A stretch of 64,000 bases of DNA, taken from Branchiostoma belcheri (lineage: Eukaryota > Chordata > Leptocardii > Amphioxiformes > Branchiostomatidae). Position 1 is the stretch's first letter; every line of letters starts with the position of its first letter. The stretch lies in NCBI RefSeq assembly GCF_001625305.1, contig NW_017804276.1:107068-171067 (forward strand), given 5' to 3'. Under the pieces are notes generated by a model that was not told the DNA's origin, searched no databases, and saw nothing but the letters and a program-made list of their open reading frames with translations. Shown piece after piece: positions 48,054 to 56,962 of the stretch. A program made the position numbers and the translations under genes.

Positions 48054-48540
48054 TACGAAAGACCATAGGTACAATTAGTCTTTTTTTTCTTGTGTGTGTA
48101 CTTCGAGTTTCAATGGGTACCTCGAGTTTCTGTGGGTATACTTAGAGTTTCTATGAGTACTTAGAGGTTTCTTCGAGAAACTTAGAGTTTCTATGAGTAC
48201 TTCGAGAGTTTCTATGAGTACTTTCTATGAGTTTCTATGGGTAGTTCGAGTTTCTATGATCACTTAGAGTTTGTATAGGAACTTAGAGTATGGTTTGTAT
48301 AACATTTTAGAGTTTCTGTGCGCACTTAGAGTTTGTATGGGAACTTAAGAGTATGTATGCGTATTTAGGGTTTGTATGGGAACGTACTATAACGAAGTAC
48401 CCATAGAAACTCTAAGTACTCATAGAAACTCTAACTATACCCACAGAAACTATAAGTACTCATAGAATCTCGAAGTAGCCATAGGAACTCGAAGTACAGA
48501 CACAAGAAAAAAATACTAATTGTACCTATGGTCTTTCGTA
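48054..48540. mobile_element. Foldback element built of GAGTTTCTATGAGTACTT repeats
   Basis: TACGAAAGACCATAGGTACA and TGTACCTATGGTCTTTCGTA are exact inverted ends; between them lie many short units in one orientation, then in the other. Begins 11 bp after the long-TIR element. Confidence 0.85.
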
Positions 48541-48735
48541 CCATCAACATACTACGTAGAATGGCGGACGGTTGAATGATTTAGTTTCATAGGCCATAAA
48601 CTTTCCATTTCGTCGGTATGTTTTTTTTTTCAATCACAAGTTCTGTTTAAACTTTACTTGTCTTAAACAATTTCTAATTGTACAGTAGCAAGCACAAATA
48701 TTGTTATCAAGTTGAAAACACAACTATGAACAGAC

Positions 48736-48944
48736 TAAAGGCGTGGTCACATTTCCCAACCCGGGGCCCGGCCGGGCAGTCGTATGAAACGAAAATTATG
48801 ATACAAGACAGCAAAACACACAAAAAAAGTTTTAGAAGATTAACCATGAGCACTATTTGTGTATACTCTTAATACAAATTGTTAATTTTTCGTTCACGCA
48901 AACAACCCGGCCGGGCCCCGGATTGGAAATGTGACCGTGCCCTA
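48736..48944. mobile_element. MITE with GTGGTCACATTTCC ends
   Basis: GGCGTGGTCACATTTCC, CCCGGGGCCCGGCCGGG at the left and CCCGGCCGGGCCCCGG, GGAAATGTGACCGTGCC at the right. Lies 157 bp upstream of the armadillo-like ATG, in its presumed promoter. Confidence 0.84.
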
Positions 48945-49101
48945 AAATGATTACCTGTCTCTCATTTACGGTGAGAACGTTCTAGAACCAGTCCGTTGCT
49001 ATAGTGAGAGCTTCAAAACAAGTACAAGACGAGTACAGCCACTCGTTACACACAACCAGGAGCAGTCTCGTTTTACTTTGGGCAAATAACAGTCGACAAG
49101 A

Positions 49102-49180
49102 ATGTTCAGCAAAGTCAAAAGTGCCTACGACGCGGCCAAGAAGAATGTGGACGCCGCCCTCGCCAAGTTCCACGGGAAAG
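49102..49180 (+). CDS. Armadillo-like gene exon 1
   Basis: ATG at 49102 and donor AAAG|GTATTT; 26 codons plus one base. The next upstream reading is not coding-like, so this ATG is the likely start. A (GT)n tract begins about 35 bp into the intron. Confidence 0.75.
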
Positions 49181-49227
49181 GTATTTTAGCTTGTGACATA
49201 TTATGTGTATGTGTCAGTGTGAGTGTG

Positions 49228-49323
<96 letters not shown>

Positions 49324-52300
49324 CGTGCGTGTGTGTGTGTTAAGTACTCTGACGTATCCGCCTTACAACCTTAACCTACCTGTTCTAAGGTAAACGTTTA
49401 TAGCGTTTTAAAATTATTAAATAGGAAAGATAAGATGAATTCTTACCGAGCCTTAAAGAGCCTAATACCAACTTTTTAAACGTAAAAAGTACTTTCTTTC
49501 TTTCATTCATTCATTCATTCATTCATTCATTCATTCATTCATTCATTCATTCATTCATTCATTCATTCATTCATTCATTCATTCATTCATTCATTCATTC
49601 ATTCATTCATTCATTCATTCATTCATTCATTCATTCATTCATTCATTCATTCATAGACGACCTGTTCTCTGACGTGGACGCTAACCGGTACGCCCGGGAC
49701 GTCCATCTGTGCGCGGCGGTGCTGAAGGACCCGGGGGCCGCGGACGAGGATAAAGTCACGGCGGTCATGACCATGGGACACTTGGCGTTCACTGGTGTGT
49801 ACCACCGTTAGGCCACACAGACTTAATTTTATGGATGACATCCGCGCGCGCATGGATTTTCGCCTGTTCTCAAAAAAAAAAAAAAAAAGATCACGTCCAC
49901 CGAGTTTCTGGCCTGGTTCTAGGCCTGGGTAGTCCATGCTAGTTAGCGACAATATGGGGCCGGGCACCCAGGCTACCGAAGCTCCACGACTCAGGAACTC
50001 AGTACATACCTACAGTACCGATTCATAAATTCCACAAAAAGCCAGCATGTGCCGGCTTGTAGTCGTCGCTAAGTACTGCCGCAAATCCACAATACCAGCT
50101 TTACATTCCTGTGGTTTAGTAGTATTTTTATTTTTGACCGGAATTTTTTTATTCGCCCGCGCGCACTAGTTTGGCGGTCTTCAGAGGATGTCATCCAGAA
50201 AATTAAGTCGGTGTGGCCTTAGGCTTCTAACCTAGTTCTAGCCCACCGTACTGTTCTAACCAGTCGTACCAGAAATACTTTGCCAATTGTCCTTATGCTT
50301 GACAACTTGTAAGCTGCTTATGCATTTTAGCTTTCCTTCATTTGTTAAATTTCATATGTCACTTGATTATAATAACTTCATGTTAAAATTATCATTTCTT
50401 GACTTAGTTAAATTTTCCCCATTTTCTTGTTGAATTGCTAGTTGCCACTCTTTTATTGGTTGAGCTTATGGTTGCCATTGTTGAACTACATGTTTGCGAA
50501 ATTATCATTTTTAGGTCAACTACGTCCATGCCTAAATACAGAATGCCATACAAAACTCAGTTTGGAACTTCAGCGGCTTTTGATTGAAAATCTCCAGTTT
50601 ATCGTATTGGAAAACGTTGTGCTTCTAGTGAATACAAATTAGAACATGGCCACTACCCCTAGGCCAATGAGAGCCCTTCATTTTCTGTGTCCATATCCCC
50701 ATAGTGCAAAAAAGTGTGGTACTATCAAAAAAGTGTTGTACTATCCAAAAAGTGTGGTACTAAAACTCATTTGCATAAAATTAGTACCATACTTTTTAGA
50801 TAGTACCACACTTTTGGGTTTTAATTGAGACCAGGTCCCTCTCTGTGTACACTAATCACCCAAGGGACAATAGAAAACACAAACAGACCAGCTTTCTCTA
50901 AGACATTGCTGATATTAAACAAGAAAAACTGATGTTGAACAAGTTTGAAAGGAAACTTCGGGGAAATGGTCATGTTCTAAGTCAGATAGACCATGGGCCA
51001 GGCGAGTTTACTGGGATATAGTGTTGCCCACCCACTCGGGGACTACCTGACACCCTCGGCTATCGCCTCGGGAGTCAGGCAGTCCCCTTGTGGGCGGAGC
51101 AACACTATTTCCCAGTAAACTCGCCTGGCCCATGGTCTATCTATAAAGCTAAGGTCCCAATTACGCCGGTGCCCGTCGGGGATGTAGCCCCGGCTGGCCC
51201 CGGCCGGGTTCAGGAGTCGAGCGGGCATCGGCTGTCGTGGTCAAAGATTTCCTTCAGTATTATTTTGTAAGAAATTTTGTCACCCTCTTTGGTCGGTATA
51301 CGGCAGGCACCCGGCAGGTACCCAGCAGATTCTCTGACCATGTCTTGTATTGACGTATACGTAATGCAGAATTCACGTATTTGTTGTGATCATTTGATCT
51401 GTGAGGTCACACATTTTACCCGGGTTTACGAAGTACACACCTTTATTCTGTTCATCTGGTCTGTGACGTAAGAAATGTCCGGTGGAATGCCGGCAACCGG
51501 AGGGGTACCTCTCGGTGTTCTCACGATTAGGTCACGGCGTCTTTTTGTCAGCGGGGCCCGGGTAGAATTTAACTCAGAATTAAATTCTTATCGGGGCCCC
51601 GACGGGCCAAAAAATAGCCCGGTAGCCGCAGGATGCCCCGCGGGGCCACGTCGGGGTCCCGCCAGAAAGTGGTAAAAAACAGCCCGGGAGCTACCCGCCA
51701 GGGCCCCTTTTCCTAATTGGGACCTTAGCTTAACTAGGTTATACCCTTGATTATACTCACTGTTTCTACTCCCTTGCTGTCATCTGCAGGTGGAGACTGT
51801 TCCAAAGCGGTGCTGGAATACGTCAGTAAAATTGTCTTCATTTTGAACGAGTCCAACTCTTCAGTGAGACTGCGGCTAGCCTGCATGAGCGCCCTGGGTG
51901 AGTATACAGGTCTCTTTTCACATCCGCCATGTTGGATTTATAGTGTATATCTGTTAGGCCACACCGCTTAATTTTATGGATGACATCCGCGCGCGCCCTC
52001 AAAAAAAGTCCTCCGAGGCTCTGGCCTGGCTCTAGGCCTGGGTAGTCCATGGTAGTTAGGTACAATACGGAGCCGATGGTAACTCTGGAGGATAGCACCG
52101 ATGGCACCGAAGCTCCACGACTCAAGAACTCAGTACATACGTACAGTGCCGATTCATAAATTCCGCAAAAAGCCCACATGTGCCGGCTTGTCGTATACGT
52201 CGCTATGTACTGCCGCGAATTCACAATACCAGCTTTGTATTTCGGTGGTTTAGCAGCGTTTTTATTGTTGGCCGGAATTTTTTTTCTCACTAGTTTGTGG

Positions 52301-54422
52301 GTCTTCAGAGGATGTCATCCATAAAATTAAGACGGTGTGGCCTGAAACACCTGGTTGCTGCCGAGATTCATATGATAATCAGGCCATGTTGATTGGATAG
52401 ATAAATGTTGATGACATCTATGTTTTGTACGATTTACAGCATGGTCGAAAACATTTTTTGGAAACGGACGAAAATTCGTGCGCGCACATATGTCATCGAC
52501 ATATATTAATCAAATCGACATGGCTTTTATACCGCGATGTCTTTAAAATATGCCCTTTCCTTCGTCCCCTTACAGGAGAGTTTTGCATTAGTTATTCTGA
52601 CGACTCCCTTCTGTGTGAACTGCGCAAGTTGGGACTGGTCCAGACCCTGGTGAACATGGCCAGTAGTACGGGCGAGCCGAACCTCCAGCAGTGGGCCTGC
52701 TACACACTCAGACTCATGATTTCTGGTGGGTGAAAATAATCTCTGAACAACGTCCGAAGATTTTACACTTCCGTGAAATATTAACTTGTGGGACGGAAGT
52801 ATTGTTTTCGGTCTCGTTAGTTGATAGTTTGTGTGTTTGTGTCGAGTCCGTACTATGACAGTTCTACACACTAAAATAAAAAGACTCATGGATTCTGGTG
52901 GAAAAACAACCTATGATCTGATCAACGTTAAAAGGTTTCATTCCTCCTTGAAGTAGTTACTTCCGGGACGGAAGGATTGGTTCTGGTCGCGTTAGTTCAT
53001 AGTTTGTTTGTTTTTGGCGAGTCCGTACTGAGACATGGGGAAACGAGTCATTGAGGTTGAGTGTTACTGGAGTGATAACTCTATCTAGATAACTACGGAC
53101 GCACAAACAAATAAATACACAAGCACACACACAAAAAAACAAAACCGCTACACATACGAAGGTAATGCGATCTTTGAGAAAACCGTAACACAGCCTGTAG
53201 TCTCCCTATAGATTTACATTACTACAGAAAGCTTTTAGCATTCATGAATTCCTAAGATAATCAACATTTTATCCATTCTCATCTTTGTCTTTAAAAGAAA
53301 ACATTTGAGATGCTTTAGAAGTTTAGATTTCTACCTTCTTCCTACGGACTGTTTAAAAAAAAGAAAACATCCGATAATGAGTGGTTGATGTATTCACTTC
53401 TTTTAATGACCACATTATACAAGTGTAAATTGCACTAAGTCATCACTTACAAAGTATTGTAGACAACCAAGCGCACTGTAGAACTCTAGTATTGGAAAAT
53501 ACATTCCATGGATATATTTAGATTATTAGAAAGACGAAGACAGAAGATAAATACTTAAATGATGATGATGATGTTCGTCCATCGTTAAATACTAAAATAA
53601 TGTGTAACAAACAACCAAACGGTGATACCTGTACAAATGACCACCTCTGCACACTGACCATCTAGCCATTTTGGCCACTACGTCTTCTGACGGTTGCTTT
53701 GATTTTTTTCATTAATCAAAACGTCCTGTCTCGGTATCACCTGTCTATTGTGACCATTTTCGTTAAGCCATTTGGCTTTGAGTGGTGAATGTATACAGGT
53801 ATGACTGTATTTCTGAGTTGCGTTCTTGCATGATACTTTTCTATAATCAAAATACTATAAATGATTTTGTTTAGAGTTAAAACTTTAGATCCTACACAAA
53901 AATTCTCTCACCTAAAGCATTCAACCAGTCACTCTTGTCTTCCTCAGTAGACTGACCCAGTGAGGCTTGTGACGTCAACACTGGGTCCTACATCAGGGCC
54001 CTACATCAGGGCCCATCTCCCTTCACTGAACCGCGACGAGGGCCGACATCGTCTACCAGATATCTTTGACCCAGTGTTGACGTCACACTTCAAAGAAGCC
54101 ACGTGGCAAGCTTCACTGGGTCAGTCTACTGAGGAAGACCACAGTGACTGGTCGAAAGCTCTAGGTGAGAGAATGTTTTGTGCTGGATCTACTAAAGTTT
54201 TAACTCTAAACATGTAACTACCAACACAGACGACCTTTCATGATAGTATAGATGATTTTTTTTCTTTTGATCCCAGATGACGCCACGACTCTGAACATGG
54301 CTTCTGATGTTCTGAATGTTGACCTCAAGCTGAGACGCGCACGCGCACTGGACTGGTCCAACTGGAACGACAACGAGGCTGACGTCATACTAAACTTACT
54401 TGGCTTCGGAGACGACGTCTAG
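49102..54422 (+). CDS. Armadillo-like helical repeat protein, 206 residues, five exons
   Basis: Five exons, all joined by phase-1 introns, encode 206 residues from ATG 49102 to TAG 54420-54422. The N-terminus is a charged amphipathic helix (MFSKVKSAYDAAKKNVDAAL). The middle consists of helix pairs of armadillo type: KVTAVMTMGHLAF, SVRLRLACMSALG, and LGLVQTLVNMASSTGEPNLQ followed by QWACYTLRLMIS. The C-terminus is acidic (DVILNLLGFGDDV). No signal peptide or membrane helix. Small armadillo-like helical proteins of the ARMH type are the closest comparison from memory; this is not certain. Partner and function are unknown. Introns are filled with foldback MITEs and one (ATTC)n tract. Confidence 0.75.
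49216..49340. repeat. (GT)n microsatellite
   Basis: About 125 bp of TG repeats with a few CG interruptions, in intron 1 of the armadillo-like gene. Confidence 0.95.
49497..49654. repeat. (ATTC)n microsatellite ending in a splice acceptor
   Basis: Almost pure ATTC repeats for about 158 bp up to the acceptor CATTCATAG of exon 2. LINE copies at 60110 and 62930 end in the same ATTC tail, so it may be an expanded LINE tail. Confidence 0.92.
49657..49794 (+). CDS. Armadillo-like gene exon 2
   Basis: The acceptor is CATTCATAG, formed by the last unit of a 158-bp (ATTC)n array; the donor is ACTG|GTGTGT. Forty-six codons, phase 1-1, GC-rich. Encodes DDLFSDVDANRYARDVHLCA, then KVTAVMTMGHLAFT. Confidence 0.82.
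49808..50221. mobile_element. Foldback MITE family B variant (CTTAATTTTATGGATGAC ends)
   Basis: TTAGGCCACACAGACTTAAT to AAAATTAAGTCGGTGTGGCC. Begins 14 bp after armadillo-like exon 2. Near sister of 51954-52343. Confidence 0.87.
50703..50820. mobile_element. Small MITE with AAAAGTGTGGTACTA units
   Basis: AAAAAGTGTGGTACTATC three times in direct order, then TAGATAGTACCACACTTTT inverted. Confidence 0.7.
50984..51142. mobile_element. 159-bp palindromic MITE
   Basis: AGATAGACCATGGGCCAGGC and GCCTGGCCCATGGTCTATCT are exact ends; the arms continue through GAGTTTACTGGGA / TCCCAGTAAACTC. Confidence 0.9.
51146..51731. mobile_element. GC-rich MITE with AAGCTAAGGTCCCAATT ends
   Basis: AAGCTAAGGTCCCAATTA and AATTGGGACCTTAGCTT. 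GACGGGCACC/GGGGATGTAGCCCC type blocks are shared, inverted, with 63364-63943. Confidence 0.87.
51790..51897 (+). CDS. Armadillo-like gene exon 3
   Basis: The acceptor ATCTGCAG ends at 51789 and the donor is CCTGG|GTGAGT. Thirty-six codons, phase 1-1. Encodes GGDCSKAVLEYVSKIVFILN, then SSVRLRLACMSALG, a clear armadillo-like helix. Confidence 0.82.
51954..52343. mobile_element. Foldback MITE family B variant
   Basis: TTAGGCCACACCGCTTAATT to AAAATTAAGACGGTGTGGCC; begins 57 bp after armadillo-like exon 3. Confidence 0.87.
52380..52531. mobile_element. Foldback element family C, short
   Basis: CAGGCCATGTTGATTGGATA to ATTAATCAAATCGACATGGC, 152 bp; ends about 45 bp before armadillo-like exon 4. 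Confidence 0.72.
52576..52725 (+). CDS. Armadillo-like gene exon 4
   Basis: The acceptor CCTTACAG ends at 52575 and the donor is TTCTG|GTGGGT. Fifty codons, phase 1-1. Encodes a helix pair ending LQQWACYTLRLMIS. A partial copy of this exon end and donor lies about 175 bp downstream. Confidence 0.82.
52881..53040 (+). repeat. Partial duplicate of exon 4 end and following intron
   Basis: GACTCATGGATTCTGGTGG resembles exon 4's GACTCATGATTTCTGGTGGG; the following ACTTCCGGGACGGAAG and GGCGAGTCCGTACTGAGACA mirror 52780-52860. A ~178-bp tandem duplication. Confidence 0.72.
53041..53852 (+). other. Intron 4 of the armadillo-like gene, unassigned part
   Basis: AT-rich. No coding; no repeat family recognised. 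Confidence 0.5.
53853..54259 (+). mobile_element. Miniature Penelope-like element with inverted arms (element P3)
   Basis: Near-identical flanks TACTATAAATGATTTT and TAGTATAGATGATTTT (two differences). Inverted arms 53871-53975 and 54108-54212, then a ~30-nt extension at 54213-54243. The core keeps only LPSLNRDEGRHRLPDIFDPV, the last codons of a Penelope-type protein. The right arm has CTGAGGA-hairpin-GAAA at 54129-54157. It sits in intron 4 of the armadillo-like gene. Confidence 0.75.
54277..54422 (+). CDS. Armadillo-like gene exon 5 and stop
   Basis: The acceptor GATCCCAG ends at 54276. Encodes DDATTLNMASDVLNVDLKLR, then RARALDWSNWNDNEADVILN, LLGFGDDV and TAG. CGTACGA-type element sequence begins within about 10 bp of the stop. 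Confidence 0.8.
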
Positions 54423-54426
54423 TAAA

Positions 54427-55055
54427 GGACATAGTCGTACAATCGCCGTACAATCGCCGTACGATCGTCGTACAATCGCTATACGATCGTGAAATGGAAG
54501 CATTTTAGTCATGTGCGTGTCTTGCAAAATTCAGCTGTTCTGTTACGGAAAAGACTGTCTTAGGCCACAGCAAGTAAATTTCATGGATGATATCCTCCGC
54601 AGACTCCAAGACTCCAAATCTAATGCGAGCGGGCGAAATAAACACTGAGGTGGGCCTAAAAAAAGAAGATTCCTACATTTTAAAATTTTGACTCAATCAT
54701 TGTACAAATGGTTTTGATTCAGTGGGAACATCACATATACACAGCCAACATCACATATCACTGCATCAAAGTAAGAAACAAAACATTAAATCAGAGCCTT
54801 TTCTTGTCTCCTCTGCCATCCATGTTCCGGCATGGCAACAGACATCTTTGCCCGGCCCATTTTCGGCATGGTGTCAGAAGGTAACAATTTTTTATCCAAA
54901 ATCAGGCGAAAAGTAATGCGTGCGCTGATGTCATCCATAAAAATTACTTGCTGTGGCCTTAGGTCCTTGTTGGAGTATGTTTATGTTTCTCTCACAACCA
55001 GCTTGAAAATTCTACGGCATCAAAATCGTAGGACGACCGACCACGAATGTGAACG
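54427..55055. mobile_element. CGTACGA-type MITE at the armadillo-like gene stop codon (split by family B MITE)
   Basis: GTCGTACAATCGCCGTACAA repeats at the left; ACGGCATCAAAATCGTAGGA, CGACC and CACGAATGTGAACGTAAC at the right match the right part of 34061-35294. Starts 5-10 bp after the TAG. Confidence 0.72.
54560..54961. mobile_element. Foldback MITE family B in the armadillo-like gene 3' flank
   Basis: TTAGGCCACAGCAAGTAAAT to AATTACTTGCTGTGGCCTTA. Nested inside a CGTACGA-type element that follows the stop codon. Confidence 0.88.
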
Positions 55056-55439
55056 TAACTTGTTACGTAACTTACAAAAAATATCACAGCATGAGAAAAT
55101 ATACCAAAGACGTACACAGTATCATCACAGCGGCTTCTCGCTACCAACAATATACTAGGTTTTTTAGATGATAATAAGGTATTTACTAAGTCCGCAAGTT
55201 ATTAACGTCTTGATACAAAGTTTTTTTCTTATCCGAGAGTTCGTCACAAACGATTGAAAATACATCTTGAACTGAGCTCTGAGAAGAATATAAGGATAAG
55301 AAATAAACATATAATTTTCATAACTCATCTTTTTACAACTGCATCATCATTTCGGACGCATAGCTCTTTTTTTAGTAGCAGTGTCCTGTAGTCAAACCTT
55401 AGTCTTATTTATAGAGCTGGTTTTGTCCTGTTTTCTCAC
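55056..55439. other. Intergenic, nothing recognised
   Basis: Between the 3' flank of the armadillo-like gene and the SINE near 55440. Confidence 0.5.
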
Positions 55440-55620
55440 TTGACTCAGGTTAAGATGAGTACCTAGCTTCGGTTAGGGACGTCCTCTTGGATAAGACGTA
55501 AAGTCGGAGGTGCCGCGAGAAGAGCAACATCTGGAGGACGATAAAGATCCCACCACGCTTATCGAAAAGAGCAGGGGTCCTTCCCGGTGAGAGTGGTTCA
55601 AACCTTACAGTCTTGTCTCA
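55440..55620 (+). mobile_element. SINE body, second copy
   Basis: GTACCTAGCTTCGGTTAGGG, ACGTCCTCTTGGATAAGACG and AGAGCAGGGGTCCTTCCCGG match 25505-25640. Confidence 0.65.
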
Positions 55621-55728
55621 GGTTTGACATCTTGAAAATAAAGGTGATGATCATCCGTCAATCCGTCCAGAACTGTGTAACGCATAAATGAAATTACAGT
55701 TCTTCTTTTGTTAGATGCTGTTTTAATG

Positions 55729-56021
55729 GCTAGATGGCTCCATCCGTGTCTTTCTTTTTACTTTGGTCCATTATTGCTACACTCTGCGTCGTCTACGCAA
55801 ACTGCTGTGTCGTTTGCGTCCTTTTTTCCCATCGGCGATTGTAAGATGTAAATTGTCCGTGATTGTCCCTGCTCACAAGGACCAAGAATTTGGATGGCTT
55901 CACTTTTGCCTTTCTGCTTACCAACTTGCGAGGGTAAGATGTTACTGTTCGTGAGAGAAAACGCTTTCGTTTGCCTCTTGTCCCAAATTTCCAACACCGA
56001 CACAAAGAAAGGACCAAACAG
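55729..56021 (-). pseudogene. Decayed tandem copy of the H3-like GPCR C-terminal tail
   Basis: Directly after the receptor stop, the minus strand repeats the tail region. CLVLSLCRCWKFGTRGKRKR resembles LLGPFFCRCWKCVTGDKLKK, and near 55758-55729 KKKDTDGAI plus a stop repeats the receptor end KDTNGAI. It is diverged and interrupted in the middle. Too short to be a receptor. Confidence 0.72.
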
Positions 56022-56962
56022 CTAGATGGCTCCATTTGTGTCTTTCTGTTTGTCCTCTGGCGTGGGTAACTTGTTGATGTCCGTGAGAGAGGGACGCTTT
56101 TTTAGTTTATCCCCGGTGACACATTTCCAGCACCGGCAGAAGAAAGGACCGAGCAGCTTCTTGAACGCCTCCCTGAACTGCATGTGGCACATCGCGTACA
56201 AGAACGGGTTCAACATGGAGTTCAACCACAGCATCCAGAACGCCCATTCGAAGAGGGTGTCGCTCACACAGCTCCTGCAGAGTGAGCGGACCAGCATGGT
56301 GATGGTGTAGGGAGCCCAGCAGATGGCAAACGTCGTCACGATGATAGCCAGGGCCCTGGCGGCCTTCTTCTCCCGCGCTCGGGTGTTCTTGGAGAGGTCC
56401 GAGACTCTCTGACTCGGCGGCTCGCCGCTCAGTTTGAGCTGCTTGGCGGCGTTCTTGATGTCCTGCTGTGCCGGCGGGAAGGTGTGCGTTCGGGAGAGCC
56501 TCCTCTCCTTTGTCGCCGGCGTTCTGACCGTGAGGTGCAGCTGTGGTTTTCTCGCCAGCTTCCCGGTGGATCTTCCCGTCCGTTCCCCGCGGATGTTGCT
56601 GGTGCGCATGGCCCCGTGGCGCCGCAGCCGCTTCCCCCTCCGCCTGATGCTCCAGTACGTCGCAAAGTTCATCACGGCCACAGACGTGAAGGGGATGAAG
56701 AACTCCACAAGAGCCGTGGAGAACAGGAACGGGAAGTTCTCGTGGAATCCCACGTAGCATTTTCCCTCCGGCAGTTCCACGCCTGACAGGGTTCTCCAGA
56801 CCAGGATGGCGGGTCCGTACAGCAGGAAAGCGATGATCCACACGCTCACCATCATGACCACCGTCTTCTTCAGAGACCTCTGCGCGCGGTGTTTGATGGC
56901 TTTCGTCACCAGCAGGTAGCGGTCCAGGCTGATGAGGGTGATGCTGAGGACGGAGGCGGAAC
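56022..56962 (-). CDS. H3-like GPCR exon 2: helix 3 to C-terminus
   Basis: The acceptor CATCCTCAG lies just 5' of 56962; the split Gly codon is followed by SASVLSITLISLDRYLLVTK. The exon runs through helices 4-7 and the tail PSLTDINKLPTPEDKQKDTN-GAI to TAG at 56022. The overlapping open frame at 56107-57003 is a shadow of this exon. Confidence 0.9.

Noticed and set aside
49216-49374. Open frame of Cys-Val repeats after exon 1
   Set aside because: Translation of a (GT)n microsatellite.
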